Of a DNA stretch of 64,000 bases, positions 19,901 to 29,473 are shown one piece after another. Positions within the stretch are counted from its first letter, which is position 1. Each line of letters opens with the position of its first letter. The position numbers and the translations under genes are program-made. Source of the stretch: Xanthomonas sp. CFBP 8443 (GTDB lineage Bacteria > Pseudomonadota > Gammaproteobacteria > Xanthomonadales > Xanthomonadaceae); the NCBI RefSeq assembly GCF_025666195.1, contig NZ_CP102592.1, forward strand, positions 682,001 to 746,000, written 5' to 3'. The notes beneath the pieces are model-generated. The model searched no databases and was not told where the DNA came from. It saw only the letters and a program-made list of their open reading frames with translations.

Positions 19901-20494
19901 CTAACGCGGCGGCGCGCGCGTGGCCGATGCATCGTCGGCGGCCGGCGGGGCGGTCCGCCACAGCAGTGCGCGGAACGGCGCCAGCAGGAACACGCCGATG
20001 CCCAGCTTCACCGCCAGGTCGCCGGCGGCCCAGCTGACCCACGGCAGCGCCGAACCGGCGAAGGCGATCGACCAGAAGATCGCGGTGTCCAGCGTCGCGC
20101 TGCAGGTGGTGGCGACGATCGGCGCGCGCCACCAGCGCCCGCGGCGCAGGCGGTCGAATACGGTGATGTCCAGCAGTTGCGCGGCGATGAACGCCAGGCA
20201 CGAGGCGGCGGCGATGCGCGGGGTGGCGATCCAGATCGACAGCAGCACCGCCAGCGCGAAGCCGCACCAAGCCACGCGCCGTGCCGCGCGCGGACCGAAG
20301 CGGCGATTGATCAGGTTGCTGACCAGGAACGCCACCGGATAGCTGAAGGCGCCCCAGGTCAGCCAATCGTTGATCGGGAACTGCACCAGCACGTTCGACA
20401 GCAGCACCACCGCACCCATCGCCAGCACCGCCAGCAGCAGGGCGCGCGGGGTCAGCGCGGCGAAGGTCGGCGATGGCGAGGATGGTTGGTTCAC
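19901..20494 (-). CDS. VUT family transporter (YhhQ/queuosine-precursor type)
   Basis: 197 residues from a GTG at 20494. Upstream in-frame sequence is REP-derived (SRLKPLLQEA), so the earlier ATG is unlikely. About six membrane helices are seen. Family-like features are SYPVAFLVSNLINRRFGPRAA, a hallmark loop of the VUT/YhhQ family, and ASCLAFIAAQLLDITVFDRLR with TTCSATLDTAIFWSIAF, where Asp residues inside helices are conserved. YhhQ imports the queuosine precursors preQ0/preQ1 for tRNA modification; other VUT members may carry related compounds. No queuosine synthesis gene is nearby. Confidence 0.8.
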   Translation of the reverse strand: MNQPSSPSPTFAALTPRALLLAVLAMGAVVLLSNVLVQFPINDWLTWGAFSYPVAFLVSNLINRRFGPRAARRVAWCGFALAVLLSIWIATPRIAAASCLAFIAAQLLDITVFDRLRRGRWWRAPIVATTCSATLDTAIFWSIAFAGSALPWVSWAAGDLAVKLGIGVFLLAPFRALLWRTAPPAADDASATRAPPR

Positions 20495-20599
20495 GGGCGG
20501 CGGCGCTAGGGCGAGGCGAAGCGGCGCATTATCGCGATGCGGCGGCGTGGCGGCCAGCGCGGTGTGCCGCGGACCACGGATGCGCCCTGTAGATGCTTC

Positions 20600-20775
20600 C
20601 TGTAGGAGCGGCTTCAGCCGCGACAAGATCTTACTGGTGAAGCCCGGTCGCGGCTGAAGCCGCTCCTACAGGGAGAAGCGATCCTTGCGAATCCCTTGGG
20701 CCCTTCTGTGGGAGCGACTTCAGTCGCGACGGGCTTTCCCGATAGAGCCCGTCGCGACTGAAGTCGCCCCCACAG
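20600..20775. repeat. Two REP-like inverted pairs
   Basis: Elements at 20600-20624 and 20647-20670 (GTAGGAGCGGCTTCAGCC type) form one inverted pair. Elements at 20706-20730 and 20751-20775 (GTGGGAGCGACTTCAGTC type) form a second. They occupy the gap between two minus-strand genes. Confidence 0.88.
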
Positions 20776-20802
20776 GATCGCTAGGTGTCCCTGCAGAGCG
20801 CT

Positions 20803-21915
20803 TCAGCGCTCGCGCGACACCGCCGTCCCATCCACTGCCGCACGACCCACCGCCGGGTCGTCGGTGAAGAACCCATCGACGCCTGCGGCAATGAACGCGC
20901 GCATCTCGGCGATGCTGCCATCGGCATTCACCGCCGCCGGACCGCGCGCGTCCTGCAATTGCTTGGGCAGGAAATAGTTCTCCGGACGGAACGTATACGG
21001 CACCACCTGCAGCCCGGCCGCATGCGCGTCGGCGACGAAGGCGGTGGGCGCGGCCAGCGCGCCGTCGGCATCGACCGGGACGATGGCGCGCAGGCTGGGA
21101 CTGACCAGCTGCGCGTACTTGGCGATCGCGCGCAGGCCCTGCGCGCTGCCCATCTGCGCATAGGTCGGGCCGTCGCGCAGCTGGTCGCCCGGGCGTTCCT
21201 CCGGGTCGCCCAGCAACTGCACCAGGCGCACGTTCGGATGGGTGTCGCCGAGCTTGCGGTGCAGCGACTGCAGGTTGCCGATCTCGAACGACTGCACGAT
21301 CACCGGTGCGCTGCGCGTGTACGCATGCGCGTCCAGCGTGGTCAGCACCTTGTCTTCCATCGCCAGGCCCAGCGCCTGGAAATAGGTGCCGTGCTTGATC
21401 TCCGGGATCAGCCCGATCGGACGCCCGCGCGTGGCCGATTCGGCCGCGGCGAAATCGATGATCTCGTCGAAGGTGAGCAACTGGAACTGCCCGTCGAACG
21501 CGGTGCCGCGCAGTTGCGGCAGGCGCTCGCGCGCGCGCAGCGTCTTCAGCTCGGCCAGGGTGAAGTCTTCGGTGAACCAGCCTTCCACCTGCTGCCCGTC
21601 GATGGTCTTGCGCGTCTTGCGCGCGGCGAACTCCGGATGCGCGGCGACGTCGGTGGTGGCGCCGATCTCGTTCTCGTGGCGCGCCACCAGCGCACCGTCC
21701 TTGGTCGAGACCAGGTCCGGCTCGATGAAATCGGCGCCGTCGGCGATGGCCTTGGCATACGCCGCCAGCGTGTGCTCCGGGCGCAGCGCGCTGGCGCCGC
21801 GGTGACCGATCACCAGCGGCTTGTGCGGACCCGCAGCCGCGGCGTTTTCGGCCGCGGCGATCAGCGACGACAGCGCCATCGAACATCCCAGCAACCAGAC
21901 AATCGGTTTCATCAT
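20803..21915 (-). CDS. Periplasmic glycerophosphodiester phosphodiesterase (GlpQ type)
   Basis: 370 residues with a signal peptide (WLLGCSMALSSLIAAAENA). The TIM-barrel GDPD signature is clear: VIGHRGASALRPEHTLAAY holds the catalytic His and Arg, DFIEPDLVSTKDG the metal-binding acids, and VARHENEI the second His. The length and insertions resemble E. coli GlpQ, which splits glycerophosphodiesters to glycerol-3-phosphate and an alcohol. It follows the TonB-dependent receptor gene by 41 bp on the same strand, suggesting that the receptor imports phosphodiesters or other substrates for this enzyme. Confidence 0.93.
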   Translation of the reverse strand: MMKPIVWLLGCSMALSSLIAAAENAAAAGPHKPLVIGHRGASALRPEHTLAAYAKAIADGADFIEPDLVSTKDGALVARHENEIGATTDVAAHPEFAARKTRKTIDGQQVEGWFTEDFTLAELKTLRARERLPQLRGTAFDGQFQLLTFDEIIDFAAAESATRGRPIGLIPEIKHGTYFQALGLAMEDKVLTTLDAHAYTRSAPVIVQSFEIGNLQSLHRKLGDTHPNVRLVQLLGDPEERPGDQLRDGPTYAQMGSAQGLRAIAKYAQLVSPSLRAIVPVDADGALAAPTAFVADAHAAGLQVVPYTFRPENYFLPKQLQDARGPAAVNADGSIAEMRAFIAAGVDGFFTDDPAVGRAAVDGTAVSRER

Positions 21916-21956
21916 CGCATGCGTTCCGGAGCGAAGTGGCGACAGGATGCGCGCGT

Positions 21957-24281
21957 TCAGAAGCGCGCGTCCAGGGTCAGGAACACCTGCCGTGGCGCGC
22001 TGGCATGGAACGCCAGCGAACGCCCGTTCGGGTCACTGTTGCTGAAGGCGGTGAGGTTGGAGGCGTAGCGCTTGTCGGTGAGGTTGGTCACGTTGAGCGA
22101 CAGCTTCAGGTCCTGCAGGAACGACACCGCGCCGAAGTCGTAGCCGGTGCCGGCGTCGAACGCGGTGTAGCCGCCGAAGCCCTGGTCGTTGGTGTAGGTG
22201 TAGTAGCGCTGGCCGGTGTACTTGCCGCGCAGGTTCGCGTTCCAGCCGTTGTAGTTCCAGCTGATCTCGCTGGTGAACATGCGCTTGGGCGTGTCCACCG
22301 TGTACTTGCCGGCGGTCGGAATGGTCACACCGTTCTGCACGTAGTTGTCGTCGTAGGTGGAGCGGTTGATCGAGGCCGAGTTGTACCACTGCAGGTGCGC
22401 GGTCGGCTTCCAGATGAAGGTCAGCTCGCCGCCGCGGCTGCTGACCGAGCCGACGTTGAAGAAGCGCGTGGTGCACGCCGGCGTGGTGCCCTGCTGGATG
22501 CTCGGACAGGGATTGAGCGAGAGCAGGCGGTTGTCGAAGGTGACGTCGTAGCCGACCAGCGAGGCCTCGAAGGTATCGCGCACCAGGCGGTAGCCGGCCT
22601 CGAAGGTCTTGGACTTCTCCGGCTCCAGCGTGCCGGCGCTGGCATCGAACGAAGCCTGCGTGACCAGCAGCGGTCCGCCGGCGCCGCCGCCCTGGAACGC
22701 GGCGATGTTTTCGGCGTAGGAGGCGAACAGTTCCTGGCCTTCGGCCAAGCGGTAGCTCACGCCCACCTGCGGCAGCAGCGCCTCACTCGCCTTCAGAGTG
22801 CCATTGGCGACCGGCGCTTCCACCGCGATCCCCGGCGTCTCGCGCGCGGTCATCGTGGTGTGCGGGCTCTTCACGCCCAGGTCCAGGGTCAGGCGCTCGT
22901 CGAGCAGCTTGAAGGTGCCCTGCAGGTAGGCCTGCTTGGTGGTGATCGTGTAGTCCTGCGAGAACAGCCGGCGGTCCGGGCCGCTGAGGAACAGGTCGTC
23001 GTCGATCGGGCCGTCGATCCAGTAGAAGTTGCGCTCCACGTGATGCTTGTTGCGCTCGTACCACACGCCGGCTTCCAGGTGGTGCGGGCCCAGGTCCCAG
23101 CCCAGCGAGGCGATGCCGCCGGTGCGGTTGATCGTGTAGTTGGTGCTGCGGATCGAGATCGGCAGTGCCTGCGGCGTGCCCGGATTCGACGCCTGGCCCG
23201 GCGACCACCAATGGCCCTGGCCTTCGTTCTCGTGGTGGTAGACCTGGGTGTGCACGCTCACCGTGTCCGATGGCTGGAAGTCGCCGGCCAGGTAGTACAG
23301 GTCGTCGTTGCGCAACGCGCGGCTCTGGTAGTACGCGTCGTCGATGTTGTCCACGCCGCCGCTGTAGGCGCAGCGGCTGGCGTCGCGGGTGGCGGGCGCG
23401 CAATAGGCCGCGGCCAACGCGCGTTGCCAGTCCGGCGCGTACAGGTTCCAGTCCCAGCCCAGGCCGCGGCGCATGCCGCTCTTGGACAGGTAGGCGTAGT
23501 CGGCCTGCGAGGTGTGCGAGGTATCGACGAAGGCAGTGATCTTGCCGCCGTCGAACTGGTACACGCCCTTGCCGTTGAACTGCGCGGTGCTGGTCGGCGA
23601 GTCCGGCTTGGCCCACATGTCGGCGCTGGCGTAGATGCCGGACAGGTAGGCGGAGAAGCCGTTGTGCTCGCCGGTGTCCAGGCGCAGGTAGGTGCGGCGG
23701 TTGGCGTCCGAGCCCACGGTCTGCGACAGGCGCACGCCGGTTTCGGTGGCCGGATCGTCCGAGAAGTACTGCACGGTGCCGCCGAGGTTGCTGGTGGAGG
23801 CGGTGCCCAGGCTGCCGATGCCCGAGGCCAGTTCCACCCCGCCAAAGTTCTCGGCGATCAGCGCGCGGCTGATGTTCAGGCCGTTGTAGTTGCCGTAGGC
23901 GTTGTCGCCCAGCGGCAGGCCGTCGAGCGTATAGCCCAGGCGCGTGCCGTTGAAGCCGCGCAGGCTCACCGTCTGCGATTCCTCGTTGGCGCCGAACGCG
24001 TCGTTGGACTGCACGTTGACGCCGGGGATGCGGTTGAGCAGCTTCTGGATGCTGGTGCCCGGCGGCAGCACCGGCACGTCCTGACGGGTGATGCGCTGCA
24101 CCTGGCGGGTCTCGCCCTGGCCGATCACCGACACCGCGTCGAGTTGCTGCACGCTACCGGTGCCTGTGTCGGCGTCGGCCGAGGCGGCATCGGCCGCGGC
24201 CGGATCGGCATCGGCGGCCTGAGCGGCGAAGGACGACAGGACGAGCGCCAGCGCGGCGGCGAGCGGGTAGGGACGGGGCAT
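21957..24281 (-). CDS. TonB-dependent outer-membrane receptor
   Basis: 774 residues from the ATG at 24281 with a signal peptide ending AAQA. A TonB-box-like segment is DAVSVIGQG. The plug domain spans about residues 60-170 (IQKLLNRIPGVNVQSND, SLRGFNGTRLGYTLDGLPLGD). A long beta barrel follows with PEKSKTFEAGYR and the C-terminal aromatic residue of outer-membrane proteins in FLTLDARF. The substrate cannot be named from sequence. It is first in an operon with the GlpQ-type phosphodiesterase, so glycerophosphodiesters are a fair guess. Confidence 0.92.
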   Translation of the reverse strand: MPRPYPLAAALALVLSSFAAQAADADPAAADAASADADTGTGSVQQLDAVSVIGQGETRQVQRITRQDVPVLPPGTSIQKLLNRIPGVNVQSNDAFGANEESQTVSLRGFNGTRLGYTLDGLPLGDNAYGNYNGLNISRALIAENFGGVELASGIGSLGTASTSNLGGTVQYFSDDPATETGVRLSQTVGSDANRRTYLRLDTGEHNGFSAYLSGIYASADMWAKPDSPTSTAQFNGKGVYQFDGGKITAFVDTSHTSQADYAYLSKSGMRRGLGWDWNLYAPDWQRALAAAYCAPATRDASRCAYSGGVDNIDDAYYQSRALRNDDLYYLAGDFQPSDTVSVHTQVYHHENEGQGHWWSPGQASNPGTPQALPISIRSTNYTINRTGGIASLGWDLGPHHLEAGVWYERNKHHVERNFYWIDGPIDDDLFLSGPDRRLFSQDYTITTKQAYLQGTFKLLDERLTLDLGVKSPHTTMTARETPGIAVEAPVANGTLKASEALLPQVGVSYRLAEGQELFASYAENIAAFQGGGAGGPLLVTQASFDASAGTLEPEKSKTFEAGYRLVRDTFEASLVGYDVTFDNRLLSLNPCPSIQQGTTPACTTRFFNVGSVSSRGGELTFIWKPTAHLQWYNSASINRSTYDDNYVQNGVTIPTAGKYTVDTPKRMFTSEISWNYNGWNANLRGKYTGQRYYTYTNDQGFGGYTAFDAGTGYDFGAVSFLQDLKLSLNVTNLTDKRYASNLTAFSNSDPNGRSLAFHASAPRQVFLTLDARF

Positions 24282-24632
24282 CGGGCGATTCCATGGCAAC
24301 GGGGGAGGAGAGGAATCGGCCCGGCGCAGGACGCGTTCGTGCGAGCGGCAGCGATGGCGAGGCGGCGCCGATTCCAGAAGCCAGGGTGTTGCCGAACTGT
24401 TAACGGCAGATGCAACGCCGCTGACACTGCGGTGACAGTGGCGGCGAATGCGACGGCGTTTGCCGTGTGCGCCGCATGCGTATGCGGTTGTCTCTGTGGT
24501 GTTGGAAGTGCATGCCGCGTTGCGTGGAGCGACAAGGCGAGCGGCGGAGATCGCGTTTGCGCCACTATCGTGGCTGCTGGCCGAAGCCACCGAACACCGC
24601 CTGCAGTGCACGTACCAATGCCGGCAGAGCTC
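24282..24632. other. Intergenic leader region of the TonB-receptor operon
   Basis: About 350 bp that should hold the receptor promoter. No convincing Fur or PhoB box could be drawn by eye, and no coding frame with protein character is present. Confidence 0.4.
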
Positions 24633-24836
24633 CTGTAGGAGCGGCTTCAGCCGCGACGCTTTTCTCCAGCTCGATCGATCCGATCGTTTCATTTTCCGGT
24701 CGCGGCTGAAGCCGCTCCTACAAAGGTATTTGGCGATGCGGGAGCCAAGGTTCCGCTCGTCGGGACTGAAGTCCCTCCCACAGTGCATCCAGGACGCCGG
24801 CCGCGATTCCTTGTGGGAGCGACTTCAGTCGCGACG
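24633..24836. repeat. REP-like cluster
   Basis: Four elements: a GTAGGAGCGGCTTCAGCC inverted pair (24634-24656 and 24699-24721), then GTCGGGACTGAAGTCCCTCC (24759-24778) and GTGGGAGCGACTTCAGTC (24813-24836) facing each other. The first pair encloses a GATCGATCCGATCG spacer similar to that at 27.66 kb. Confidence 0.88.
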
Positions 24837-24934
24837 AACGAAGCGGTGTCCCTGACGGATCCGGAACAAGTCGGATGCCCCCATCCGGTGGTGCATGCAC
24901 AGCGTCTCGCCGCAGCAGACGAACGAAGCGGGCG

Positions 24935-25906
24935 TTACGCCTCGTCCAGGCCCAGCATCGCGCGCAGCCGCGTGGCGATGCGCGCTGTCTCGCGCAGTGG
25001 GGTACAGGCGGCGCCGATGTCGCCGGGCACCGTTTCGTCCAGGCGGCCGCGCGCGCGCAGCGCCGCATGGAAGTCGCGCGCCCTGCCGCGTGCCAGCGCC
25101 GGCATCGCCACGCGCACAGGCATCCGCGTCGCGCACGCCTCCGACAGCAGGTTCACCGAATCGGGCGTGCAGACGATACGGTCGGCCCAGCCCAGCATGC
25201 CGGCGTACGGGTTCGGGCCGTCCTGCTCGCCGCACCAGACCAGCCCCGGCACGCCGGCGAACGCACTGCGCAGCGCGGCGGCCACCGCGGGCGGCGTGCG
25301 CCGCGAGGTGCTGGCGAGCACGCTGCCGCCGCTGTCGCGCAACTGCGCGGCCAGTTGCCTGAACAGCGCCGCCGCCGCGTCGGCGGTCCATGGCGCCAGC
25401 GCGGCGGGACCGCCGACCAGCAGGGCGGTGCGCGGCGATGGCAGCGCGCCGAACGCCGGGAACGCCGCGCGCGCAGTGGCCAGCCAGGCATCGTCGACCG
25501 GATGCAGGCTGCCGAGCAGGGTGAGCACGTTGTCGCCACGCAGGCGATCGTGGTCGGGCACCACCACCACGTCCCAGTGCCGCGGCGGCAGGCGCGGATC
25601 CAGTACCTGCACCACGCGGCTGCCGCGCGCGCGCAGCAACCGCGTCGCCAATGCCGCCTGGCGGCCGCAGCCGATCGCCAGCGCCGGCGGTTGCCGCAAC
25701 AGGTCGGCAAGGCCGGGGCCGTAGGCGTGCGCCGCGCCGGGCAACCGCCGCGGCGCCAGCCAGCGCCAGGGCATGTGCGGGTGCAATACCAGCGCCGCGG
25801 TGGGCGTCGCCGCGTCCCGGGCCAGCGCGGCGGCCAGCGCCTCGGCCTGGCGCGCATTGCCGGCGCGATCATCGCTAATCGCCCAGAGCGCGCCCGATCG
25901 TTTCAC
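24935..25906 (-). CDS. ELM1/GtrOC1-like protein (mitochondrial fission ELM1 family)
   Basis: 323 residues from a GTG at 25906 giving [13 protein letters not shown]. The start [18 protein letters not shown], the core [16 protein letters not shown] and [16 protein letters not shown], and the later [21 protein letters not shown] are typical of bacterial ELM1-family proteins. These have a glycosyltransferase-B-like fold and often sit with lipopolysaccharide genes; a role in sugar transfer is suspected but not shown. It is divergent from the nitroreductase gene. The C-terminus is Arg/Leu-rich and ends MLGLDEA. Confidence 0.85.
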   Translation of the reverse strand: MKRSGALWAISDDRAGNARQAEALAAALARDAATPTAALVLHPHMPWRWLAPRRLPGAAHAYGPGLADLLRQPPALAIGCGRQAALATRLLRARGSRVVQVLDPRLPPRHWDVVVVPDHDRLRGDNVLTLLGSLHPVDDAWLATARAAFPAFGALPSPRTALLVGGPAALAPWTADAAAALFRQLAAQLRDSGGSVLASTSRRTPPAVAAALRSAFAGVPGLVWCGEQDGPNPYAGMLGWADRIVCTPDSVNLLSEACATRMPVRVAMPALARGRARDFHAALRARGRLDETVPGDIGAACTPLRETARIATRLRAMLGLDEA

Positions 25907-26033
25907 GTTTGGTAGTAATCCGTTGCATTGCGGCTGGGTGTTGCGGCTATCGTGCCACTCTACACTGGCCGTCTTGCGCCGAGACCGCCCCCTGGGGCGC
26001 CGGCGTCCCACTGAAGACAAAAGGAATGCCCGC

Positions 26034-26624
26034 ATGTCCGACGCCCTGCACGACGCCGCCCTGGATCAGCTGTTCCGTTCCGCCCGCACCCAGAACGCCT
26101 TCCGCGACACGCCGGTCGGCGAAGACACCCTGCGCGCCCTCTACGACCTGTTGAAGTGGGGCCCGACCGCAGCCAACGGCAGCCCGGCGCGGTTCGTGTT
26201 CGTGACCTCGGCCGCGGGCAAGGAGAAGCTCAAGCCCACGCTGTCCGAAGGCAACCTGGCCAAGACCATGGCCGCGCCGGTGACGGTGATCGTCGCCCAC
26301 GACGAAGACTTCCATGAGAAGCTGCCGTACCTGTTCCCGCACGCCGATGCCAAGAGCTGGTTCGACGGCCCGCGCGAAGGCCGCAGTGAATCGGCGTTCC
26401 GCAACGGCTCGCTGCAGGGCGCCTACCTGATCCTGGCCGCGCGTTCGCTGGGCCTGGATGCCGGCCCGATGTCGGGCTTCGACAACGCCAAGGTCGATGC
26501 GGCATTCTTCGCCGGCACCGCGATCAAGTCCAACTTCCTGGTCAACCTAGGCTACGGCGATCCCGCCGGCCTGTTCCCGCGCCTGCCGCGGCTGAGCTTC
26601 GACGAGGCCGCGCGCATCGAGTAA
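26034..26624 (+). CDS. RutE/HadB-like nitroreductase (malonic semialdehyde reductase family)
   Basis: 196 residues, exactly the RutE length. The nitroreductase fold is shown by [16 protein letters not shown] with the FMN-binding Arg, [45 protein letters not shown], and [17 protein letters not shown]. RutE reduces malonic semialdehyde to 3-hydroxypropionate in pyrimidine breakdown. No other rut gene is nearby, so the substrate may be a different aldehyde or quinone. The ATG at 26034 follows AAAGGA. Confidence 0.8.
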   Translation: MSDALHDAALDQLFRSARTQNAFRDTPVGEDTLRALYDLLKWGPTAANGSPARFVFVTSAAGKEKLKPTLSEGNLAKTMAAPVTVIVAHDEDFHEKLPYLFPHADAKSWFDGPREGRSESAFRNGSLQGAYLILAARSLGLDAGPMSGFDNAKVDAAFFAGTAIKSNFLVNLGYGDPAGLFPRLPRLSFDEAARIE

Positions 26625-26712
26625 GCCGCAACAGTTCCGCTTCATCCTCACACCGCTGTACCTGCGCTTGCCGCAGTTTCCCAACCACCGATTTCCCAGG
26701 AGCTCCTCGCCC

Positions 26713-27351
26713 ATGAACAAGACCCGCAAACTGCTGCTTCCGCTCGCCCTGGCGCTGGCCGTCGTCGTCGCCCAGCCGGCCACCACCGCTTTCGCCGCGC
26801 CGGCCGCAGCAGCCGCCACCGCGATCAAGGGCACCTCCGGCACCTACAAGCTGGACCCGACCCACACCGACGTGCTGGTGCAGTGGAACCACCTCGGCTT
26901 CTCCAACCCCACCGCGCACTTCGGCGACGTCGACGGCACCCTGGTCTACAACGCCGAGAACGTGGGCAAGTCCAGCGTCCAGGTGACCCTGCCGCTGTCG
27001 GGCCTCAACAGCTTCACCGCCAAGTTCGACGAACACCTGAAGAGCGGCGACTTCTTCGACGCCGCCAAGTTCCCGACCGCCACCTTCAAGAGCACCAAGG
27101 TGAGCGCGGCCGGCACCAACAAGCTGAGCGTGGCCGGCGACCTGACCATCAAGGGCGTCACCAAGCCGGTGGTGCTGGCGGTGACTCTCAACGGCGCAGG
27201 CCCGCATCCGATGAAGAAGGTGCCGGCGCTGGGCTTCGACGCCTCCACCACGATCAAGCGCAGCGACTTCGGCCTGGGCGCGTACGTGCCCAACGTCAGC
27301 GACGAGGTCAAGATCCGCATCACCACCGAGGCGCTGCAGGACGCGAAGTAA
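26713..27351 (+). CDS. YceI family periplasmic lipid-binding protein
   Basis: 212 residues from the ATG at 26713 after AGGAG. A long signal peptide ends near TTAFA. The mature protein is one YceI lipocalin-like beta barrel: GTYKLDPTHTDVLVQWNHLGFS, DVDGTLVYNAENV, LNSFTAKFDEHLKSGDFFDAAKFP and the ending VPNVSDEVKIRITTEAL. YceI proteins bind isoprenoid-like lipids. E. coli yceI responds to base and osmotic stress; the physiological role is poorly defined. A strong terminator follows directly. Confidence 0.93.
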   Translation: MNKTRKLLLPLALALAVVVAQPATTAFAAPAAAAATAIKGTSGTYKLDPTHTDVLVQWNHLGFSNPTAHFGDVDGTLVYNAENVGKSSVQVTLPLSGLNSFTAKFDEHLKSGDFFDAAKFPTATFKSTKVSAAGTNKLSVAGDLTIKGVTKPVVLAVTLNGAGPHPMKKVPALGFDASTTIKRSDFGLGAYVPNVSDEVKIRITTEALQDAK

Positions 27352-27403
27352 GCCTGCGCACTGCGGTGAAAGCGGCAGCCTGAACCGGGCCGTCGCTTTC
27401 GAT

Positions 27404-27433
27404 GAAAACGCCCGCCATCCGGCGGGCGTTTTC
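27404..27433. terminator. Intrinsic terminator of yceI, near-symmetrical
   Basis: GAAAACGCCCGCC pairs perfectly with GGCGGGCGTTTTC around an ATCC loop. T runs occur on both strands, so it can work in both directions. Confidence 0.9.
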
Positions 27434-27522
27434 GTGTGTGCCCTCGCGGCGCGACATGTTGGCGCCGCTGGCGGGAGTGCGCGGTGCCCGCGCGCAGCCG
27501 CAGGTGTTTTCGGCTGTCTGCA

Positions 27523-27935
27523 GTCGGGACTGAAGTCCCTCCCACAAGGAGCGATGCGTTTTGTGGGAGGGACTTCAGTCCCGACGCATGGCACCTTGGC
27601 ACCACACCGCCAAGCGCTTATATAGGAGCGGCTTCAGCCGCGACAGGAGAATGAAGCAGTCGGATCGATCGAGCCGAGAAAAGCGTCGCGGCTGAAGCCG
27701 CTCCTACAGTGGCTCTGCAAGGAAGCATGCTTTTTTGTGGGAGGGACTTCAGTCCCGACGCATGGCGCCTTGGCTCCCGCATGGACAAGCGCCTGTGTAG
27801 GAGCGGCTTCAGCCGCGACAGGAGAATGAAACAGTCGGATCGATCGAGCTGAGAAAAACGTCGCGGCTGAAGCCGCTCCTACAGTGGCTCCGCGAGGATG
27901 CATGCTTTTTGTGGGAGGGACTTCAGTCCCGACGC
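27523..27935. repeat. REP-like cluster with 174-bp tandem units
   Basis: TGTGGGAGGGACTTCAGTCC starts at 27562, 27736 and 27910, exactly 174 bp apart. Each 174-bp unit contains one such element, then a GTAGGAGCGGCTTCAGCC element, an AGTCGGATCGATCGAGC spacer, and its inverted mate. The units are similar but diverged in the CCTTGGC region. Another element precedes them at 27523. The whole fills the gap between the convergent yceI and siderophore-reductase genes. Confidence 0.88.
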
Positions 27936-28043
27936 GGGACATCTCGGCTGCCGCATTTCCACCGCCCAGGCCATCCGGAACCGCCCCTGCACATCGCCAT
28001 GCAGGTTGCGGCAAAACAACGGCACCCACATTGAGCGCCAAGC

Positions 28044-28835
28044 CTACGCCTGCTCCTCGCGCCCCGACTTCCAATACCCCGTCGCGCGGATCCAGTCCCT
28101 GGGTACGTTGAGGCGGCCTTCGACGAACTTGCGCATCATCCGCGCGCGTGCCGATTCGCAGGCGATCCAGTAGAACGCGTCGCCGTCCGGTGCCTCGAAA
28201 TCGCGCAGTGCGTCTTCCAGCAACTGGCTGCTCAGCATGGGCACGCCGTTGCGCTCCAGCCAGGTGATGTCGACCTGCGCGCGCGACGGCAGCGCCTGCC
28301 GATCGGCGCCGCCGGCGATCTGGATCAGGGCGTGCACCCGGGCGCTGGCCGGCAGTTCCTCCAGCCAGCGGCCGATCGCCGGCAGCGCGGTCTCGTCGCC
28401 GATCAGCACGTAGGCGTCGTAGTCGTCGGCCACGACGAACGAGCCGCGCGGGCCGCCGACCACCAACGGGTCGCCCGGGTTGGCGCGTGCCGCCCAGCGG
28501 CAGGCCGGACCGTCGCCATGCAGCACGAAATCCAGGGTCAGTTCCTGCGCCGCCGCGTCGTAGTGGCGTGGCGTGTAGTCGCGCGCCGGCGAGGGCGCGG
28601 CGTCGGCCGGGTAGACCGGGCCGCTGTCGGTCATCGTCGGCAGCACGAACGCGCCGTCGGCGTTGGGGAAGAACAGCTTGACGTGATCGTCGGGACCGGC
28701 GCTGACGAAGCCGTCCAGGTCCGGGCCGCCGACCACGATGCGGCGCATGTGCGGGGTCAGCGGCTGGGTGCGCAGCACCTGCAGGTGGCGCATCTTCAGT
28801 GGATGGCGCAGCAGGCGGTTTTCATGGGGGGTCAT
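28044..28835 (-). CDS. Siderophore-interacting FAD/NADPH ferric reductase (YqjH-like)
   Basis: 263 residues from the ATG at 28835 with AAAGGAT upstream. The SIP family pattern is clear: LTPHMRRIVVGGPDL, the FAD-binding ARDYTPRHYD (R-x-Y-[ST]), DFVLHGDGPACRWAARANPGD, VGGPRGSFVV, then the NADPH domain with YVLIGDETALPAIGRWLEEL and a C-terminal YWIACESARARMMRKF. Such proteins free iron from ferric siderophores in the cytoplasm. The upstream PadR-type gene, 77 bp away on the same strand, matches the E. coli YqjI-YqjH pairing, where YqjI represses yqjH and responds to nickel and iron. Confidence 0.9.
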   Translation of the reverse strand: MTPHENRLLRHPLKMRHLQVLRTQPLTPHMRRIVVGGPDLDGFVSAGPDDHVKLFFPNADGAFVLPTMTDSGPVYPADAAPSPARDYTPRHYDAAAQELTLDFVLHGDGPACRWAARANPGDPLVVGGPRGSFVVADDYDAYVLIGDETALPAIGRWLEELPASARVHALIQIAGGADRQALPSRAQVDITWLERNGVPMLSSQLLEDALRDFEAPDGDAFYWIACESARARMMRKFVEGRLNVPRDWIRATGYWKSGREEQA

Positions 28836-28912
28836 GCGAAATCCTTTGGGGAAAGGGGGCGGCGCGGTGCGCCTGCATAGAAGAAGGAAAGGCGGTAGGG
28901 CGCGGGCAGGTT

Positions 28913-29473
28913 TCAGTCATCGCCGTCGTGCTCCATGCCGTCGGCGGCCTGCGTCAGCAGCTGCGCGACGCGGGCGACTTCGGCCTCGCTCCAGCGGCCG
29001 TGGCGCGCCAGCAAGGCGTGTTTGATCCGGCGCATCGCCTCGCGCACCGGTGCCGGCACGTTGGCGCGCACCAGCGCGCGGGCGCTGTGATGGGTGCGTT
29101 CCACTGCCGCATCCAGCTGCGCGCGTTGCGCCTGCACGAAGGCGCGGCCGTCGGCGGTGATCGCGTAGCGCTTGCGCCCTGCATCGGCGTCGGCCTGCAC
29201 CAGGCCCTGCGCCTCCAACTGCGCCAGGGTCGGGTAGACGGTGCCGGCGCTGGGCGTGTACAGGCCATGGAACAGGTCGGCGACCGCACGGATCAATTCG
29301 TAGCCGTGGCGCGGTTGGGTCTCGATCATCGCCAGCAGCAGCAGGCGCAGGTCGCCATGGCCGAGCGGGCGCCCGCCACGCCCGCCGCTGCGGCCATGCG
29401 GGCCGCGGCCGGGGCTGTCCTCGTCGAACAGGCGGTGCGGGTGGCGGTGGCTGGAATCGGTCGGGCGCGGCAT
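28913..29473 (-). CDS. PadR family transcriptional regulator (YqjI-like)
   Basis: 186 residues. The N-terminal 40 residues are rich in His, Gly and Arg (SSHRHPHRLF, GRGPHGRSGGRGGR), like the metal-binding extension of E. coli YqjI. The PadR winged helix follows: LRLLLLAMIETQPRHGYELI, AGTVYPTLAQLEAQGLV and KRYAITADGRAF. A helical dimerisation region forms the C-terminus. It probably represses its own operon with the siderophore reductase and releases DNA on binding nickel or iron. The start codon lies inside a palindromic operator candidate. Confidence 0.87.
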   Translation of the reverse strand: MPRPTDSSHRHPHRLFDEDSPGRGPHGRSGGRGGRPLGHGDLRLLLLAMIETQPRHGYELIRAVADLFHGLYTPSAGTVYPTLAQLEAQGLVQADADAGRKRYAITADGRAFVQAQRAQLDAAVERTHHSARALVRANVPAPVREAMRRIKHALLARHGRWSEAEVARVAQLLTQAADGMEHDGDD

